Positions 1 to 7,741 of a stretch of 7,822 bases of DNA are shown piece after piece (the stretch's first letter is position 1; each line of letters begins with the position of its first letter). The position numbers and the translations under genes were made by a program. Source of the stretch: Chitinophagaceae bacterium. GTDB taxonomy: Bacteria > Bacteroidota > Bacteroidia > Chitinophagales > Chitinophagaceae. The notes beneath the pieces were generated by a model, which was given only the letters and a program-made list of their open reading frames with translations, ran no database searches and was not told the DNA's origin. Location of the stretch: positions 1-7,822 of the forward strand of contig DOMR01000030.1 in NCBI GenBank assembly GCA_003509845.1, read 5' to 3'.

Positions 1-1
1 A

Positions 2-331
2 ATTGCAACTTGTTCTTCCCTAACTAAATTAAGCATTAATAATACTAATATTACTGATTTGCAGTTATCTAAATTAAACAGCTTGAATGAATTGCAGTAT
101 CTAAACATAGTGAACACAAAAGTCACCATAGCGGGATTATTAAAACTAACCAACTTAAAAAAGCTAAATCAGTTATACCTAGGACAAACAAGCATTACAG
201 CCAATGACTTAAATAAATTAAAAAGCGTATTCCCAAATGTAAAAGTTGATTTTGGAAATTATCAAATTGAAAAATTAATTACAGATACACAATTGGTAAA
301 AGCGCCAGAAAAATTTTCAGAAAAAAAATAA
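2..331 (+). CDS. Leucine-rich-repeat protein, C-terminal part (5' end outside window)
   Basis: The frame is open from base 2 to the TAA at 329-331, giving about 109 residues, so this is the 3' end of a longer gene. A TTG at 59 could be read as a start, but the repeat pattern runs straight through it from upstream, so it is internal. Three leucine-rich repeats with an exact 24-residue period are visible; they begin LTKLSINNTNIT, LQYLNIVNTKVT and LNQLYLGQTSIT. They are followed by FPNVKVDFG and a polar, lysine-rich tail. From family knowledge, this kind of LRR end, with a closing 'LYxxQTxIT...LK..FPNVKVDxG' unit, resembles the C-termini of Bacteroidota proteins that carry DUF2231 membrane and c-type cytochrome (PSCyt1-like) domains ahead of the LRRs. 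That upstream architecture is an inference, because those domains would lie outside the window. The repeats probably mediate protein contacts. The gene ends one base before the hydrolase start, which suggests a shared transcript. Confidence 0.8.
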   Translation: MATCSSLTKLSINNTNITDLQLSKLNSLNELQYLNIVNTKVTIAGLLKLTNLKKLNQLYLGQTSITANDLNKLKSVFPNVKVDFGNYQIEKLITDTQLVKAPEKFSEKK

Positions 332-332
332 T

Positions 333-1289
333 ATGAAAAAATTGATTCGCCCCTTACTTTATACCTTATCAAGTTTTTTATTGGTAATGATTGTATTGTT
401 TTCTGTGTATGCACAAAGAGATATCCCAGTTGAAAAATTAAAACTAAAGTACGCACAAAGTCCCTCCAAATTTTTTCCATTGATGGGCATGCAGGTACAT
501 TATCGTGACGAAGGCAATCCCAATGATCCAACGCCATTAATTTTGATACATGGCACTTCCTCCTCATTGAATACTTGGGATAGTGTTGTGAAAATAATTA
601 CCTCCAATCCGAAAAATAAAAAAAGAATTATTCGTTTTGACTTACCTGCCTTTGGTTTAACTGGTCCTAATCCAGAGAATGATTATGCTGGGCCTTATTA
701 TATAAATTTTGTGGATTCATTTTTGAATCTGTTACAAATAAAAAAATGTACCATTTCAGGAAATTCACTGGGTGGTGGAATCGCTTGGCAATATGCTATT
801 GCACATCCAGAAAAAGTAAACAAACTAATTTTACTAGACCCAACTGGCTATCCGCAAAAAAATGAAAAGGGAAGTTTGGGATTCAAAATTGCAAGTTTAC
901 CCGTCATTAATAATTTAATGTTATTTATCACACCAAAATCCTTGATTAAAAAAAGTTTGGAAGCCGTTTTTTATGATAAATCATTTGTGACAGAGGCTAC
1001 CGTGACTAGGTACCATGAGTTATTATTAAGTGCTGGTAACAGACGTGCCACCTTATCTCTATTTAAAAGTAGAAGACCTTTAAATCCGAATGAAATAAAA
1101 TCAATACAACAACCTACCCTTATTATTTGGGGGGAACAGGACCAATTGATTTCAGTGGACAATGCTTATCTGTTCAAACAGGATATAAAAAACAGTCAAT
1201 TGTTTATTTTGCCTAATGTTGGCCACATTCCTATGGAGGAATCCTACTTAAAAGTAGCCAATGCCATACAAAGCTTTATTAATCAATAA
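333..1289 (+). CDS. Membrane-anchored or secreted alpha/beta-fold hydrolase
   Basis: This is an intact 318-residue serine hydrolase of the alpha/beta superfamily. Residues 1-28 carry a basic start (MKK) and a hydrophobic stretch (about 7-26) ending SVYAQ, so the enzyme is either exported through a signal peptide or anchored in the inner membrane and faces the periplasm. The core holds the oxyanion-loop motif HGTSSS (73-78) with a downstream Trp82, and the nucleophile elbow GNSLGG (143-148) with Ser145. Asp270 in GEQDQL is the probable acid and His298 in VGHIP the probable base, so the triad looks complete. A serine nucleophile argues against a haloalkane dehalogenase or epoxide hydrolase, which use aspartate. 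It is closer to the MhpC/BioH-like esterases and C-C hydrolases, but the substrate cannot be told. The variable cap region lies at about 170-250. The ATG at 333 follows the upstream TAA after a single base, with an A-rich leader and no Shine-Dalgarno sequence, as is common in Bacteroidota; translation may be coupled to the LRR gene. Confidence 0.9.
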   Translation: MKKLIRPLLYTLSSFLLVMIVLFSVYAQRDIPVEKLKLKYAQSPSKFFPLMGMQVHYRDEGNPNDPTPLILIHGTSSSLNTWDSVVKIITSNPKNKKRIIRFDLPAFGLTGPNPENDYAGPYYINFVDSFLNLLQIKKCTISGNSLGGGIAWQYAIAHPEKVNKLILLDPTGYPQKNEKGSLGFKIASLPVINNLMLFITPKSLIKKSLEAVFYDKSFVTEATVTRYHELLLSAGNRRATLSLFKSRRPLNPNEIKSIQQPTLIIWGEQDQLISVDNAYLFKQDIKNSQLFILPNVGHIPMEESYLKVANAIQSFINQ

Positions 1290-1303
1290 AAGCAATTGTT
1301 AGG

Positions 1304-1332
1304 TAAAGTATTATTAAACTACTTTAAATTTT
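1304..1332. terminator. Weak AT-rich hairpin between convergent genes (candidate terminator)
   Basis: TAAAGTA (1304-1310) and TACTTTA (1320-1326) are perfect inverted repeats around a 9-base loop, and AATTTT follows on the + strand. It lies in the 41-base gap between two convergent genes, where a terminator is expected. The stem is only 7 pairs and mostly A-T, so its stability is poor. The T-run is short and reaches the stop codon of the opposite gene. No U-tract follows the stem in the minus direction. The call rests mainly on position. Confidence 0.25.
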
Positions 1333-2311
1333 AAAGCGTATATCGTAAGATACTTATAACTGCTGTTCCAGCAGCATTAATAGAATTTACAAAAATATAA
1401 GCTCTGTATTTTTTATCTGTTGTCTCTACCCAAACACCCGCTTCAGCTCTAAGACCTAACGCGTAATTTGGCATGTCTACCATATCTAGCTGTGTAAAAT
1501 CAATATCGTCAACATAAATACCATATTGAAGATTTGACAAATTACGGTCTTGTAAATTAAATACTTTTCTCAATTTTGTACTTCTGTTAACGCCCGAAGG
1601 AAGTGTCACCCCCGGAAGATATGCTGCATCAGCGCCTGGTGATACTAGGGCATGAGTGAATGTTGTTGGTGTTGCTCTATACAAATACACCAAATCAACT
1701 TTTCCCGCATTCGTTGCTGCCGCAGTTGCATTATATACCGCCATATCCTCTATCGAAATAAACGCATTCACACCATTTGAAACAGCTAGGTTTTTCTTGA
1801 TCGCCATTTTTGAAATAGCATATGGTCCCATTTTATAAGTAGCTGTTTTACCGTCACTACTAGTTGCAGTAAATGTAAATGAAACCGATTTACCACGCGC
1901 TTCTTCTGGTATCACATAGTTATATCTAAGTGTAGAAGCATTCGTATCAACATTGAATGTAACCTTTGTAAGCTTATCAACCGTAGTAGATGGCGTTCCT
2001 ATTGTAACAGGTACATCAACACCACTTGAATTAGTATAAAACGACCTGTGCTCAAGAAAAGTACCAGAAGCACCTGCAATTGAAGCTTCAACTTCTGCGG
2101 ATACCAACTTGCCATTTATTTTTGGCAAAGCCATTGCATAAGCAAACTCCAAAGGTAAACTTACTATGCTTGGACCAATAGTTCTTTTGATACAATCATT
2201 GGTTAGTTGAGATACCGGATCTGGAATGGTATATTCCTGTTTTGTACATGCCAACAAGGAAGTCAACATTATTAATATCAGTGCAGGAAATTTTATATTT
2301 TTATTACGCAT
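1331..2311 (-). CDS. DUF4466-like surface lipoprotein
   Basis: This 326-residue lipoprotein is the last gene of the susC/susD operon. It has a basic start (MRNKNIK), a hydrophobic core, and a lipobox LLAC with lipidated Cys22; the mature protein begins CTKQEYTIPDPVSQL. The rest is beta-rich and shows no membrane segment and no catalytic motif. Characteristic stretches include NDCIKRTIGPSIV (38-50), EFAYAMALP (55-63), an EVEASIAG segment (73-80), VIPEEARGKSVSFTF (133-147) and ISIEDMAVY (185-193). From memory these match the DUF4466 family of Bacteroidota lipoproteins, often encoded beside SusC/SusD pairs and without an assigned biochemical role. The gene starts 26 bases after the DUF5018-like gene. 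The ATG at 2311 is chosen because it gives a full lipoprotein signal. By position it is likely a surface ligand-binding or accessory protein (inference), comparable in role but not visibly in sequence to SusE/SusF. Besides the lipid-carrying Cys22 it has one cysteine, Cys40. Confidence 0.8.
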   Translation of the reverse strand: MRNKNIKFPALILIMLTSLLACTKQEYTIPDPVSQLTNDCIKRTIGPSIVSLPLEFAYAMALPKINGKLVSAEVEASIAGASGTFLEHRSFYTNSSGVDVPVTIGTPSTTVDKLTKVTFNVDTNASTLRYNYVIPEEARGKSVSFTFTATSSDGKTATYKMGPYAISKMAIKKNLAVSNGVNAFISIEDMAVYNATAAATNAGKVDLVYLYRATPTTFTHALVSPGADAAYLPGVTLPSGVNRSTKLRKVFNLQDRNLSNLQYGIYVDDIDFTQLDMVDMPNYALGLRAEAGVWVETTDKKYRAYIFVNSINAAGTAVISILRYTL

Positions 2312-2337
2312 CGCAAATGTTTTTATTGGATATTTTA

Positions 2338-2736
2338 TTAAAACTTAATATTGAGTGTATAGGGTTTTCTTATTTTTCTATTCCCTGAAACAACAGTATA
2401 AATTTTTGGGCTTGCTAAATTAGAAAGGTCTGTTTTACCAATTACTTTCGGATCCAACTTACAATCGGTTGCCAAGGTAAATTGCGGATACACATTCTTT
2501 AGATCCGTTCCTGGATTTACGGTCACATTAATGGTTTGAGCTAAGGTATCAATCACTGCAGTCGCTGCTCTTACTGTTACAAAGTCGGAGCCAAGCAACT
2601 CAAAGTTACTCACAAAACATTCTTGTCTAAATGTAATTAAAAGCCCATCCTCATCTACCGGGCTGTCCTTTTTACATGAAACAATGATGACTGATATCAT
2701 CAAGATGGAAAGGGTTATTTTTAAATATTTTGTCAT
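2338..2736 (-). CDS. Small lipoprotein with one DUF5018-like beta domain
   Basis: This 132-residue lipoprotein has a signal peptide ending IIVSC with lipidated Cys21, followed by the charged stretch CKKDSPVDEDG that may help send it to the cell surface. The mature part forms one domain of about 100 residues: ITFRQE (34-39), an INVTVNPGTDLKNVYPQFTL segment (69-88), and a closing YTVVSG...KPYTLNIKF. The pattern 'tInVtVppGTdLknl.P.ftl...YtV...dg..k.YtlnI' is that of the Ig-like DUF5018 family, found in Bacteroidota surface proteins, often in several copies or fused to other domains. Here it stands alone, which is short for the family. Cys40 and Cys92 could form a disulfide after export (inference). 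The gene lies 34 bases after susD and 26 before the DUF4466-like gene, so it is inside the operon. A ligand-binding or spacer role is likely; no enzyme motif is seen. The DUF assignment is from motif recognition only. Confidence 0.75.
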   Translation of the reverse strand: MTKYLKITLSILMISVIIVSCKKDSPVDEDGLLITFRQECFVSNFELLGSDFVTVRAATAVIDTLAQTINVTVNPGTDLKNVYPQFTLATDCKLDPKVIGKTDLSNLASPKIYTVVSGNRKIRKPYTLNIKF

Positions 2737-2770
2737 TACTTATTATTTTATTTATAAGAAAACTTGAATT

Positions 2771-4636
2771 TTATCTCCAAGGTATATTTTGAGTTAAATT
2801 AGGATTACGGTCGCGTTCTGCTGGTGGTATTCTAAAGATGTATGCTTGTTTGAATGCTAAATCGGTCGCATTTAAATAATATTGCTCTCTGTTAGCACCA
2901 TAAGTATCCTGTCTCCAAACGCCCGTACCGCCTGGTCCTCCCCATACTTTTTCAAGTGCTCTCCAACGTCTAAGATCAAAACCGCGGAAGCCTTCAGCAA
3001 CTAATTCAATGATTCTTTCTTGTTCAATTGCTTCAAAAAATAATTGTTTATTGGCATATTTTGCTGCTTGCAGTGCAGGAAGGGCGCCGCGTGCGCGAAC
3101 TTTATTTACTACAGCAACCGCATCCGCTAGCGGACCACTCACTTCGTTGCTTGCCTCCGCATACATTAAATATACATCTGCTAAGCGCATCACCGGAAAT
3201 GCATAATCTCCTTCACTACGTCCCAGTCCTTCATAATTTCTTACAAATTTTCTAAAAACATATCCCGAGTTTGATCCATCTGTATTATAGGTAATATACT
3301 TAACACCACCAATCGTAACATTCGCAGCCCATGAATTATAAATAAAGGGTGCAAAACCAGTAGATTTCAATGAAGTCAATCCAATACTCATTTCATAATC
3401 CCACATAATCGTTGATTTCATTCTATAATCACGATTCGCATATGAATTAGGATTCACTGCTGAATTTAAAGTGGTTCTAGCCGTGGTATTTGTTGTAGGA
3501 TTCATTTGAACCAACTTCGGTGCAAAATCACCTGTAGTGGTCAATTGATACCTATTGGCAATTTCATATCTTGGTGAAACCCAACATTGTGAACCTTCTA
3601 TAGTACGTCCAGAAAAATCACGCATCAACTCCTCGCCTTGTGAAGGATTTGTTGGTGTACCAGAATGTGTAAATACCATGATCATTTCTGGATTACCATT
3701 TGCTTTAGGTGTAAATAATTCAAAATAATTCGGGAGTATATCCGCCTTACCTAAAGCATCAATTTGTCCTGGATCTCCATTTTTATAAAGTGTTAAACCA
3801 AAATCATTAATAACCGATTTAAAATCTGCTGCTGCTGCAGTAAATGCAGTAGTAGCTTCAGCTGAATTTTGTGTAAAACCTTCTAATTCTGGCCAACCAT
3901 TTTTCTTCCAACTTCCCCAATACAAATTGAGTTTTCCACGAAAAGCAAGCGCTGCGGGTTTGGCAGCACGTCCAAGTGCGGCAGGTTTTGCGGGTAGTTT
4001 TTCAACAGCATAATTAAAATCAGCCATGATGGAATCTTTCACTTGCCCTATTGGTAATCTTGCAATTGAAGCTACTTCACTATTATCATAAATAATTCTA
4101 CCAATATAAGGAACGTCGCCCCACATGGAAATTAATCTGAAATAGGTCATCCCTCTAAGTAATCTTGCTTCAGCAATAATACTTTCCAAAGAAGCAAGTT
4201 TTGCACCTGTTGCAGTAGGTAGCATTTTATTGGTAATATTTTCAATCACATAGTTCGCTCTATTAACGCTACCATATAAATAACTAAAATATTTATCAAA
4301 ACTTGCCCCATAGCCACTTGGTCCGTAACTACCTGACTGATATGCATCCCCGCGCAATATACTTCCCGAAGTACCGCTGTTTCCCCTTACTCTTGTAAAT
4401 TCAGCGCCTTGACCATCAAAATAATAATCACGATCAAACACAGCTCTTGCTGCTGCATAGGAAGACATAAGTGCAATCGTTGCATCCTGATCTGTTTTCC
4501 AGAAATTTTCTGAAGCCAATAAATCTGAAGGCGTTTGATCCAGCAATTCTTTTTTACAAGATGTTGGCAATATTAAAGCTCCCATTAAAAGGAGTGCCAT
4601 TGCTATTTTTGTAGTATTAGTTAGAATTTTCATCAT
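2771..4636 (-). CDS. susD: SusD/RagB-family nutrient-binding outer-membrane lipoprotein
   Basis: This 621-residue lipoprotein acts as the extracellular substrate-binding lid over its SusC partner. The signal peptide ends LPTSC with lipidated Cys27, followed by the typical SusD opening KKELLDQTPSDLLASENFW. An N-terminal SusD-like_3-type part covers about 28-240. It includes EARLLRGMTYFRLISMWGDVPY (156-177), the hallmark helix pair of the family, and the helix following LGRAAKPAAL. The C-terminal SusD_RagB part holds RLADVYLMYAEA (484-495), VNKVRARG (510-517) and the near-universal EQERIIELVAEGFRGFDLRRW (538-558). The end, IPPAERDRNPNLTQNIPWR, is also classic. The length is at the long end for the family, and much of the extra sequence lies in the middle region that usually shapes the binding site. 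Two ATG codons stand in tandem (4636 and 4633), so the start could be one codon later. The leader TAAAATATTATT includes the susC stop codon. The 9-base gap to susC shows the two are cotranscribed. The symbol marks the family, not a starch substrate. Confidence 0.95.
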   Translation of the reverse strand: MMKILTNTTKIAMALLLMGALILPTSCKKELLDQTPSDLLASENFWKTDQDATIALMSSYAAARAVFDRDYYFDGQGAEFTRVRGNSGTSGSILRGDAYQSGSYGPSGYGASFDKYFSYLYGSVNRANYVIENITNKMLPTATGAKLASLESIIAEARLLRGMTYFRLISMWGDVPYIGRIIYDNSEVASIARLPIGQVKDSIMADFNYAVEKLPAKPAALGRAAKPAALAFRGKLNLYWGSWKKNGWPELEGFTQNSAEATTAFTAAAADFKSVINDFGLTLYKNGDPGQIDALGKADILPNYFELFTPKANGNPEMIMVFTHSGTPTNPSQGEELMRDFSGRTIEGSQCWVSPRYEIANRYQLTTTGDFAPKLVQMNPTTNTTARTTLNSAVNPNSYANRDYRMKSTIMWDYEMSIGLTSLKSTGFAPFIYNSWAANVTIGGVKYITYNTDGSNSGYVFRKFVRNYEGLGRSEGDYAFPVMRLADVYLMYAEASNEVSGPLADAVAVVNKVRARGALPALQAAKYANKQLFFEAIEQERIIELVAEGFRGFDLRRWRALEKVWGGPGGTGVWRQDTYGANREQYYLNATDLAFKQAYIFRIPPAERDRNPNLTQNIPWR

Positions 4637-4645
4637 AATAATATT

Positions 4646-7600
4646 TTAGAAACTTAAGTTAATAGCCAATGAATAGGATTTATTAATTGGATAGACATTG
4701 TTGTCATCCCCTAACTTCTCAGGATCCAATCCTCTGAAGGAAGTAAGGGTGCCAATATTTTCAGCAGAAGCCACAATTCTCAACTTCGTTACCCCCATTC
4801 TTGTCATTAATTTAGAAGGTACTGTATAACCAAGTTGTATATTTTTAATACGCACGTAACTCATGTCATCTAACCAATAAGATGTTGCGAATCTATTATT
4901 ACCACTTCCCCCCAATCTTGGCCAACTGCCTCCTCTATTATCCCAAGACCATGGATTGGTCCAATGTTCCCAAGAGGCAGCATATCGCGCATTATTAAAA
5001 TTGGTATTGTTGTAAATGGTTTGCCAATAATCTTTTCTACCAGTGGACCCCTGTAAGAATATAGAAAAATCTAATGCTTTATAGGCTAGAAATGTGTTGA
5101 ATGAAAAAGTGGTGGTTGGCCTTTCTTGTTGTAAATTAGAATACGCTTTTCTATCTTCTGCTGTAATTCTTCCATCACCATTTAAATCTTTCATAATTAA
5201 ATCGCCTGGCGCAATTCCTTGTGGTGTATTACTATAAACATCTGACCATGATTGTGCAATTCCCTTGTCTTCATAAGAATATACAAACTGGTAAGGCATG
5301 TCAAGGAAAATGTTTCCTTTTAATAATAATGTATTCCAGCTTTCAAGATTCGTATTATTATATGCACCATTAAAATTAAATGAATATTGTAATTTGCCAA
5401 TTCTATCTTTCCAAGTCAAATCCATTTCAATACCCCTGTTTCTTAAATTTCCGATATTGGTTCTTGGTGGTGGATTGTATGCATAAGTTAAGAATGTAGA
5501 AAATTCTGAAGGCCTATTCATACCTGTTGTTAAACGATCATAAAAATCAAGCGCTGCGGTTAAACGATTTTGTGAAAATGCAAGATCAAGTCCAATATTA
5601 AAAACAGTAGTTGCTTCCCAAGTAAGATCTTCGTTGATCATTTTACTGTTAGCAAAACCTTTTTGAACGGCGCCACCAGTTACATAATTCAAATTCGAAA
5701 GCGTTTCCTGTTGCTCATATCTTCCAACACCACTATTGTTTCCTAAACTTCCATAAGAAGCTCTAAGCTTACCACTGGTAAGAAATTTGTTGGTATATTT
5801 TTGTAGAAATTCTTCTTCCGTAAATTTCCAACCCAAAGCAACGGAAGGAAAAAATCCAAAACGACTTTCAGGAAGAAACTTAGAAGATCCATCCACCCTT
5901 ACATTGGCTTCTAAAAGATATTTATTGTATCCCGTGTAATTAAAGCGGCCAATATATGATTGCAAACCTTCATCATTTGAAGTACCGCTTGTGGATTGAA
6001 TATCTGTAAGGGCTGCATTGATCTCTGTTAAACTTGGATGTAATCGGTCATTTCTGGAACTTCCTTGAGAACGGCCATACCAGTATTCCTCACTATATAC
6101 AAATAAAGCAGCAATGTCATGATTCGTTCCAATCTTAGTCGCATAATTTAAGCGCCCATTTAACATGGTTTTATACCCCGTACTCGTAGAATTTGAAATA
6201 CCAGCATTATTTCCAACATAGGTTCTACTTCCGAAAGATGCTGTTTGAAAGTTATATGCTTGATTTGGCATTGGAGCACTCCAAGAAAATTGGTTATAAT
6301 AATTCAACGCATAATCAATCCTAGTAGTTAATCCTTTAATCGGTGCCCAGTCATAAAACATTTGTGTATTCGCCTCCTGTCTTGTGTTTTGTGATGGACT
6401 GTTGATGTATAATGTGTATGGATTATATGCTTGTGGATCCTCACCATAAGCCATTACACCTCCATAATATCCAGTTGTAGGATCGTATGGTAAAATTCCA
6501 GCGATAGCATATTGCATATCATTGCCCGCAGTGTTGGATGCATCTGGATCGTTAAAACCTTCTGCTAATCCGTATCTGAAATTCGACCAGTTTCCGTTAA
6601 AACGAAATCCAACATTCATATTATTTTTGACCTTCGCATCAAAATTAAAACGCGCATTGTATTGCTTGTAATCGTTATTAATTTGTAATCCTTTTTCATC
6701 TTTTAAACCAGCTGAAATATAAAAATTTGAATTTTCACCGCCACCAGTTGCAGAAAGATTATAGTTATTAAACATACCTGGACGTAATATAATGTCCCAA
6801 ATATCCGTATTAGGAAACCTTACAGGATCAATCATACTTTTTGCCATCCATTCATCAACAGTTCCTAATTTGAAAAGTTGATTGCCTTGTAAGGTAGATA
6901 CTGCAGTTCTTTGCTGTTGCACTGTGATTGCTCTTGAATAATCATCCATGAAATCCAAGCCCCTTGTTGGTGCAACCACAGAATTATTACTAGTAAAATT
7001 TAAGGACGTTTTTTTAGCCCCCTTTCCACTACGCGTGGTAATAAGAATAACGCCATTCGCTGCTCTTGATCCATATACAGAAGCCGAAGTGGCATCTTTT
7101 AAAACTGATATAGTTTCTACATCATTGATGTTAACTCTATTGATGTCAACATCTGGCATTCCATCCACAACGATCAATGGGCTTGCATTGTTAACGGTAC
7201 CTAACCCTCTAATGATTAAACTTGCTTCGTTATTACCCGCCATACCTGATGACTGAATTGCTTGTAAACCCGGAACTAGACCGGATAACGCAGCGGAAAC
7301 ATTCGGTAATGCACGACTCGTTAATTTTTCATCCACATTTACTTGTGAAACGGCGCCCACTAAGTTTACTTTTCTTTGACGACCAAACCCTACAACAACT
7401 ACTTCATTAAGCTCAGAGGTTTTTGACTTAAGTACAATTACATATTCGTTCTTTGCGTCCACTTTTAAGGTGTAATCCTCACGTCCAGTGGCTGTGAAAA
7501 GTATTTCATCTCCAATGGCAGCATTGATTTTAAAACTTCCTTTTGCATCCGTTGTTGTTCCAACTGAAGTTTTTTTAATTACTACCGAAATATTGGAAAG

Positions 7601-7741
7601 CAATTCACCTGCATCGTCCTTAACCAAACCTGTGATGGATTTTTGTTGCCCAAAGGACAATGTTGGAATAAGCAAGCATAAAAATAATGCGGAAGGGAAG
7701 ATTCGTTTCAGCCCAGTCCGAAGACAACTAAACATGTGCAT
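4646..7741 (-). CDS. susC: SusC/RagA-family TonB-linked outer-membrane transporter
   Basis: This 1031-residue TonB-dependent channel imports the ligand captured by SusD into the periplasm, using energy from TonB-ExbBD. Counted from the ATG at 7741, there is a signal peptide (about 1-31, ending LSFG), then a carboxypeptidase-regulatory-like beta domain (about 34-106), then the TonB-box-like NEVVVVGFG (112-120). The plug domain follows with VVDGMPDVDINRV (191-203), the SVLKDATSASVYGSRAANG stretch (212-230) and VILITTRSG, and the rest is a beta-barrel ending in a terminal phenylalanine (NLSF). A Ca-binding-like DLNGDGRITAED motif lies at 852-863, as in many SusC proteins, and a Trp-rich segment (WEHWTNPWSWDN) lies near the C-terminus. 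There is no STN domain, so signalling through an anti-sigma factor is not indicated. The frame remains open upstream to a TTG at 7747; ATG at 7741 is preferred, and ATG at 7735 is also possible, since all three keep the signal peptide. It is the first gene of the operon. The substrate is unknown. Confidence 0.95.
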   Translation of the reverse strand: MHMFSCLRTGLKRIFPSALFLCLLIPTLSFGQQKSITGLVKDDAGELLSNISVVIKKTSVGTTTDAKGSFKINAAIGDEILFTATGREDYTLKVDAKNEYVIVLKSKTSELNEVVVVGFGRQRKVNLVGAVSQVNVDEKLTSRALPNVSAALSGLVPGLQAIQSSGMAGNNEASLIIRGLGTVNNASPLIVVDGMPDVDINRVNINDVETISVLKDATSASVYGSRAANGVILITTRSGKGAKKTSLNFTSNNSVVAPTRGLDFMDDYSRAITVQQQRTAVSTLQGNQLFKLGTVDEWMAKSMIDPVRFPNTDIWDIILRPGMFNNYNLSATGGGENSNFYISAGLKDEKGLQINNDYKQYNARFNFDAKVKNNMNVGFRFNGNWSNFRYGLAEGFNDPDASNTAGNDMQYAIAGILPYDPTTGYYGGVMAYGEDPQAYNPYTLYINSPSQNTRQEANTQMFYDWAPIKGLTTRIDYALNYYNQFSWSAPMPNQAYNFQTASFGSRTYVGNNAGISNSTSTGYKTMLNGRLNYATKIGTNHDIAALFVYSEEYWYGRSQGSSRNDRLHPSLTEINAALTDIQSTSGTSNDEGLQSYIGRFNYTGYNKYLLEANVRVDGSSKFLPESRFGFFPSVALGWKFTEEEFLQKYTNKFLTSGKLRASYGSLGNNSGVGRYEQQETLSNLNYVTGGAVQKGFANSKMINEDLTWEATTVFNIGLDLAFSQNRLTAALDFYDRLTTGMNRPSEFSTFLTYAYNPPPRTNIGNLRNRGIEMDLTWKDRIGKLQYSFNFNGAYNNTNLESWNTLLLKGNIFLDMPYQFVYSYEDKGIAQSWSDVYSNTPQGIAPGDLIMKDLNGDGRITAEDRKAYSNLQQERPTTTFSFNTFLAYKALDFSIFLQGSTGRKDYWQTIYNNTNFNNARYAASWEHWTNPWSWDNRGGSWPRLGGSGNNRFATSYWLDDMSYVRIKNIQLGYTVPSKLMTRMGVTKLRIVASAENIGTLTSFRGLDPEKLGDDNNVYPINKSYSLAINLSF

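Noticed and set aside
262..567. 101-codon minus-strand open frame across the LRR-hydrolase junction
   Set aside because: It is antisense to two well-supported genes, shows no recognisable domain, and has no good start context; it is a shadow frame.
1322..1336. CTTTAAA-T-TTTAAAG palindrome overlapping the end of the DUF4466-like gene
   Set aside because: The one-base spacer cannot form a hairpin loop without losing pairs, and AT-rich palindromes arise easily by chance here. It overlaps the better-placed hairpin at 1304-1326.
2314..2321. Partial -7-like element AACATTTG (minus strand) before the DUF4466-like gene
   Set aside because: It misses the first T of TAnnTTTG and lies only about 2 bases from the ATG, so it cannot supply a normal leader. 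The gene fits as part of the operon.
2739..2758. Short inverted repeat CTTAT...ATAAG just upstream of the DUF5018-like gene
   Set aside because: A 5-pair A-T-rich stem is too weak to be a terminator or to block translation, and it would interrupt a clear operon.
3830..3850. Short GCA/GCT-type run in susD
   Set aside because: It encodes a short alanine stretch in a helix and is too short and irregular to be a meaningful simple repeat.
3944..3991. KPAAL repeated twice in SusD (about residues 216-231), with locally GC-richer codons
   Set aside because: This is the common low-complexity linker before the helix that follows the GRA(A/T)K motif in SusD proteins; the frame is intact and there is no sign of a recent duplication with function.
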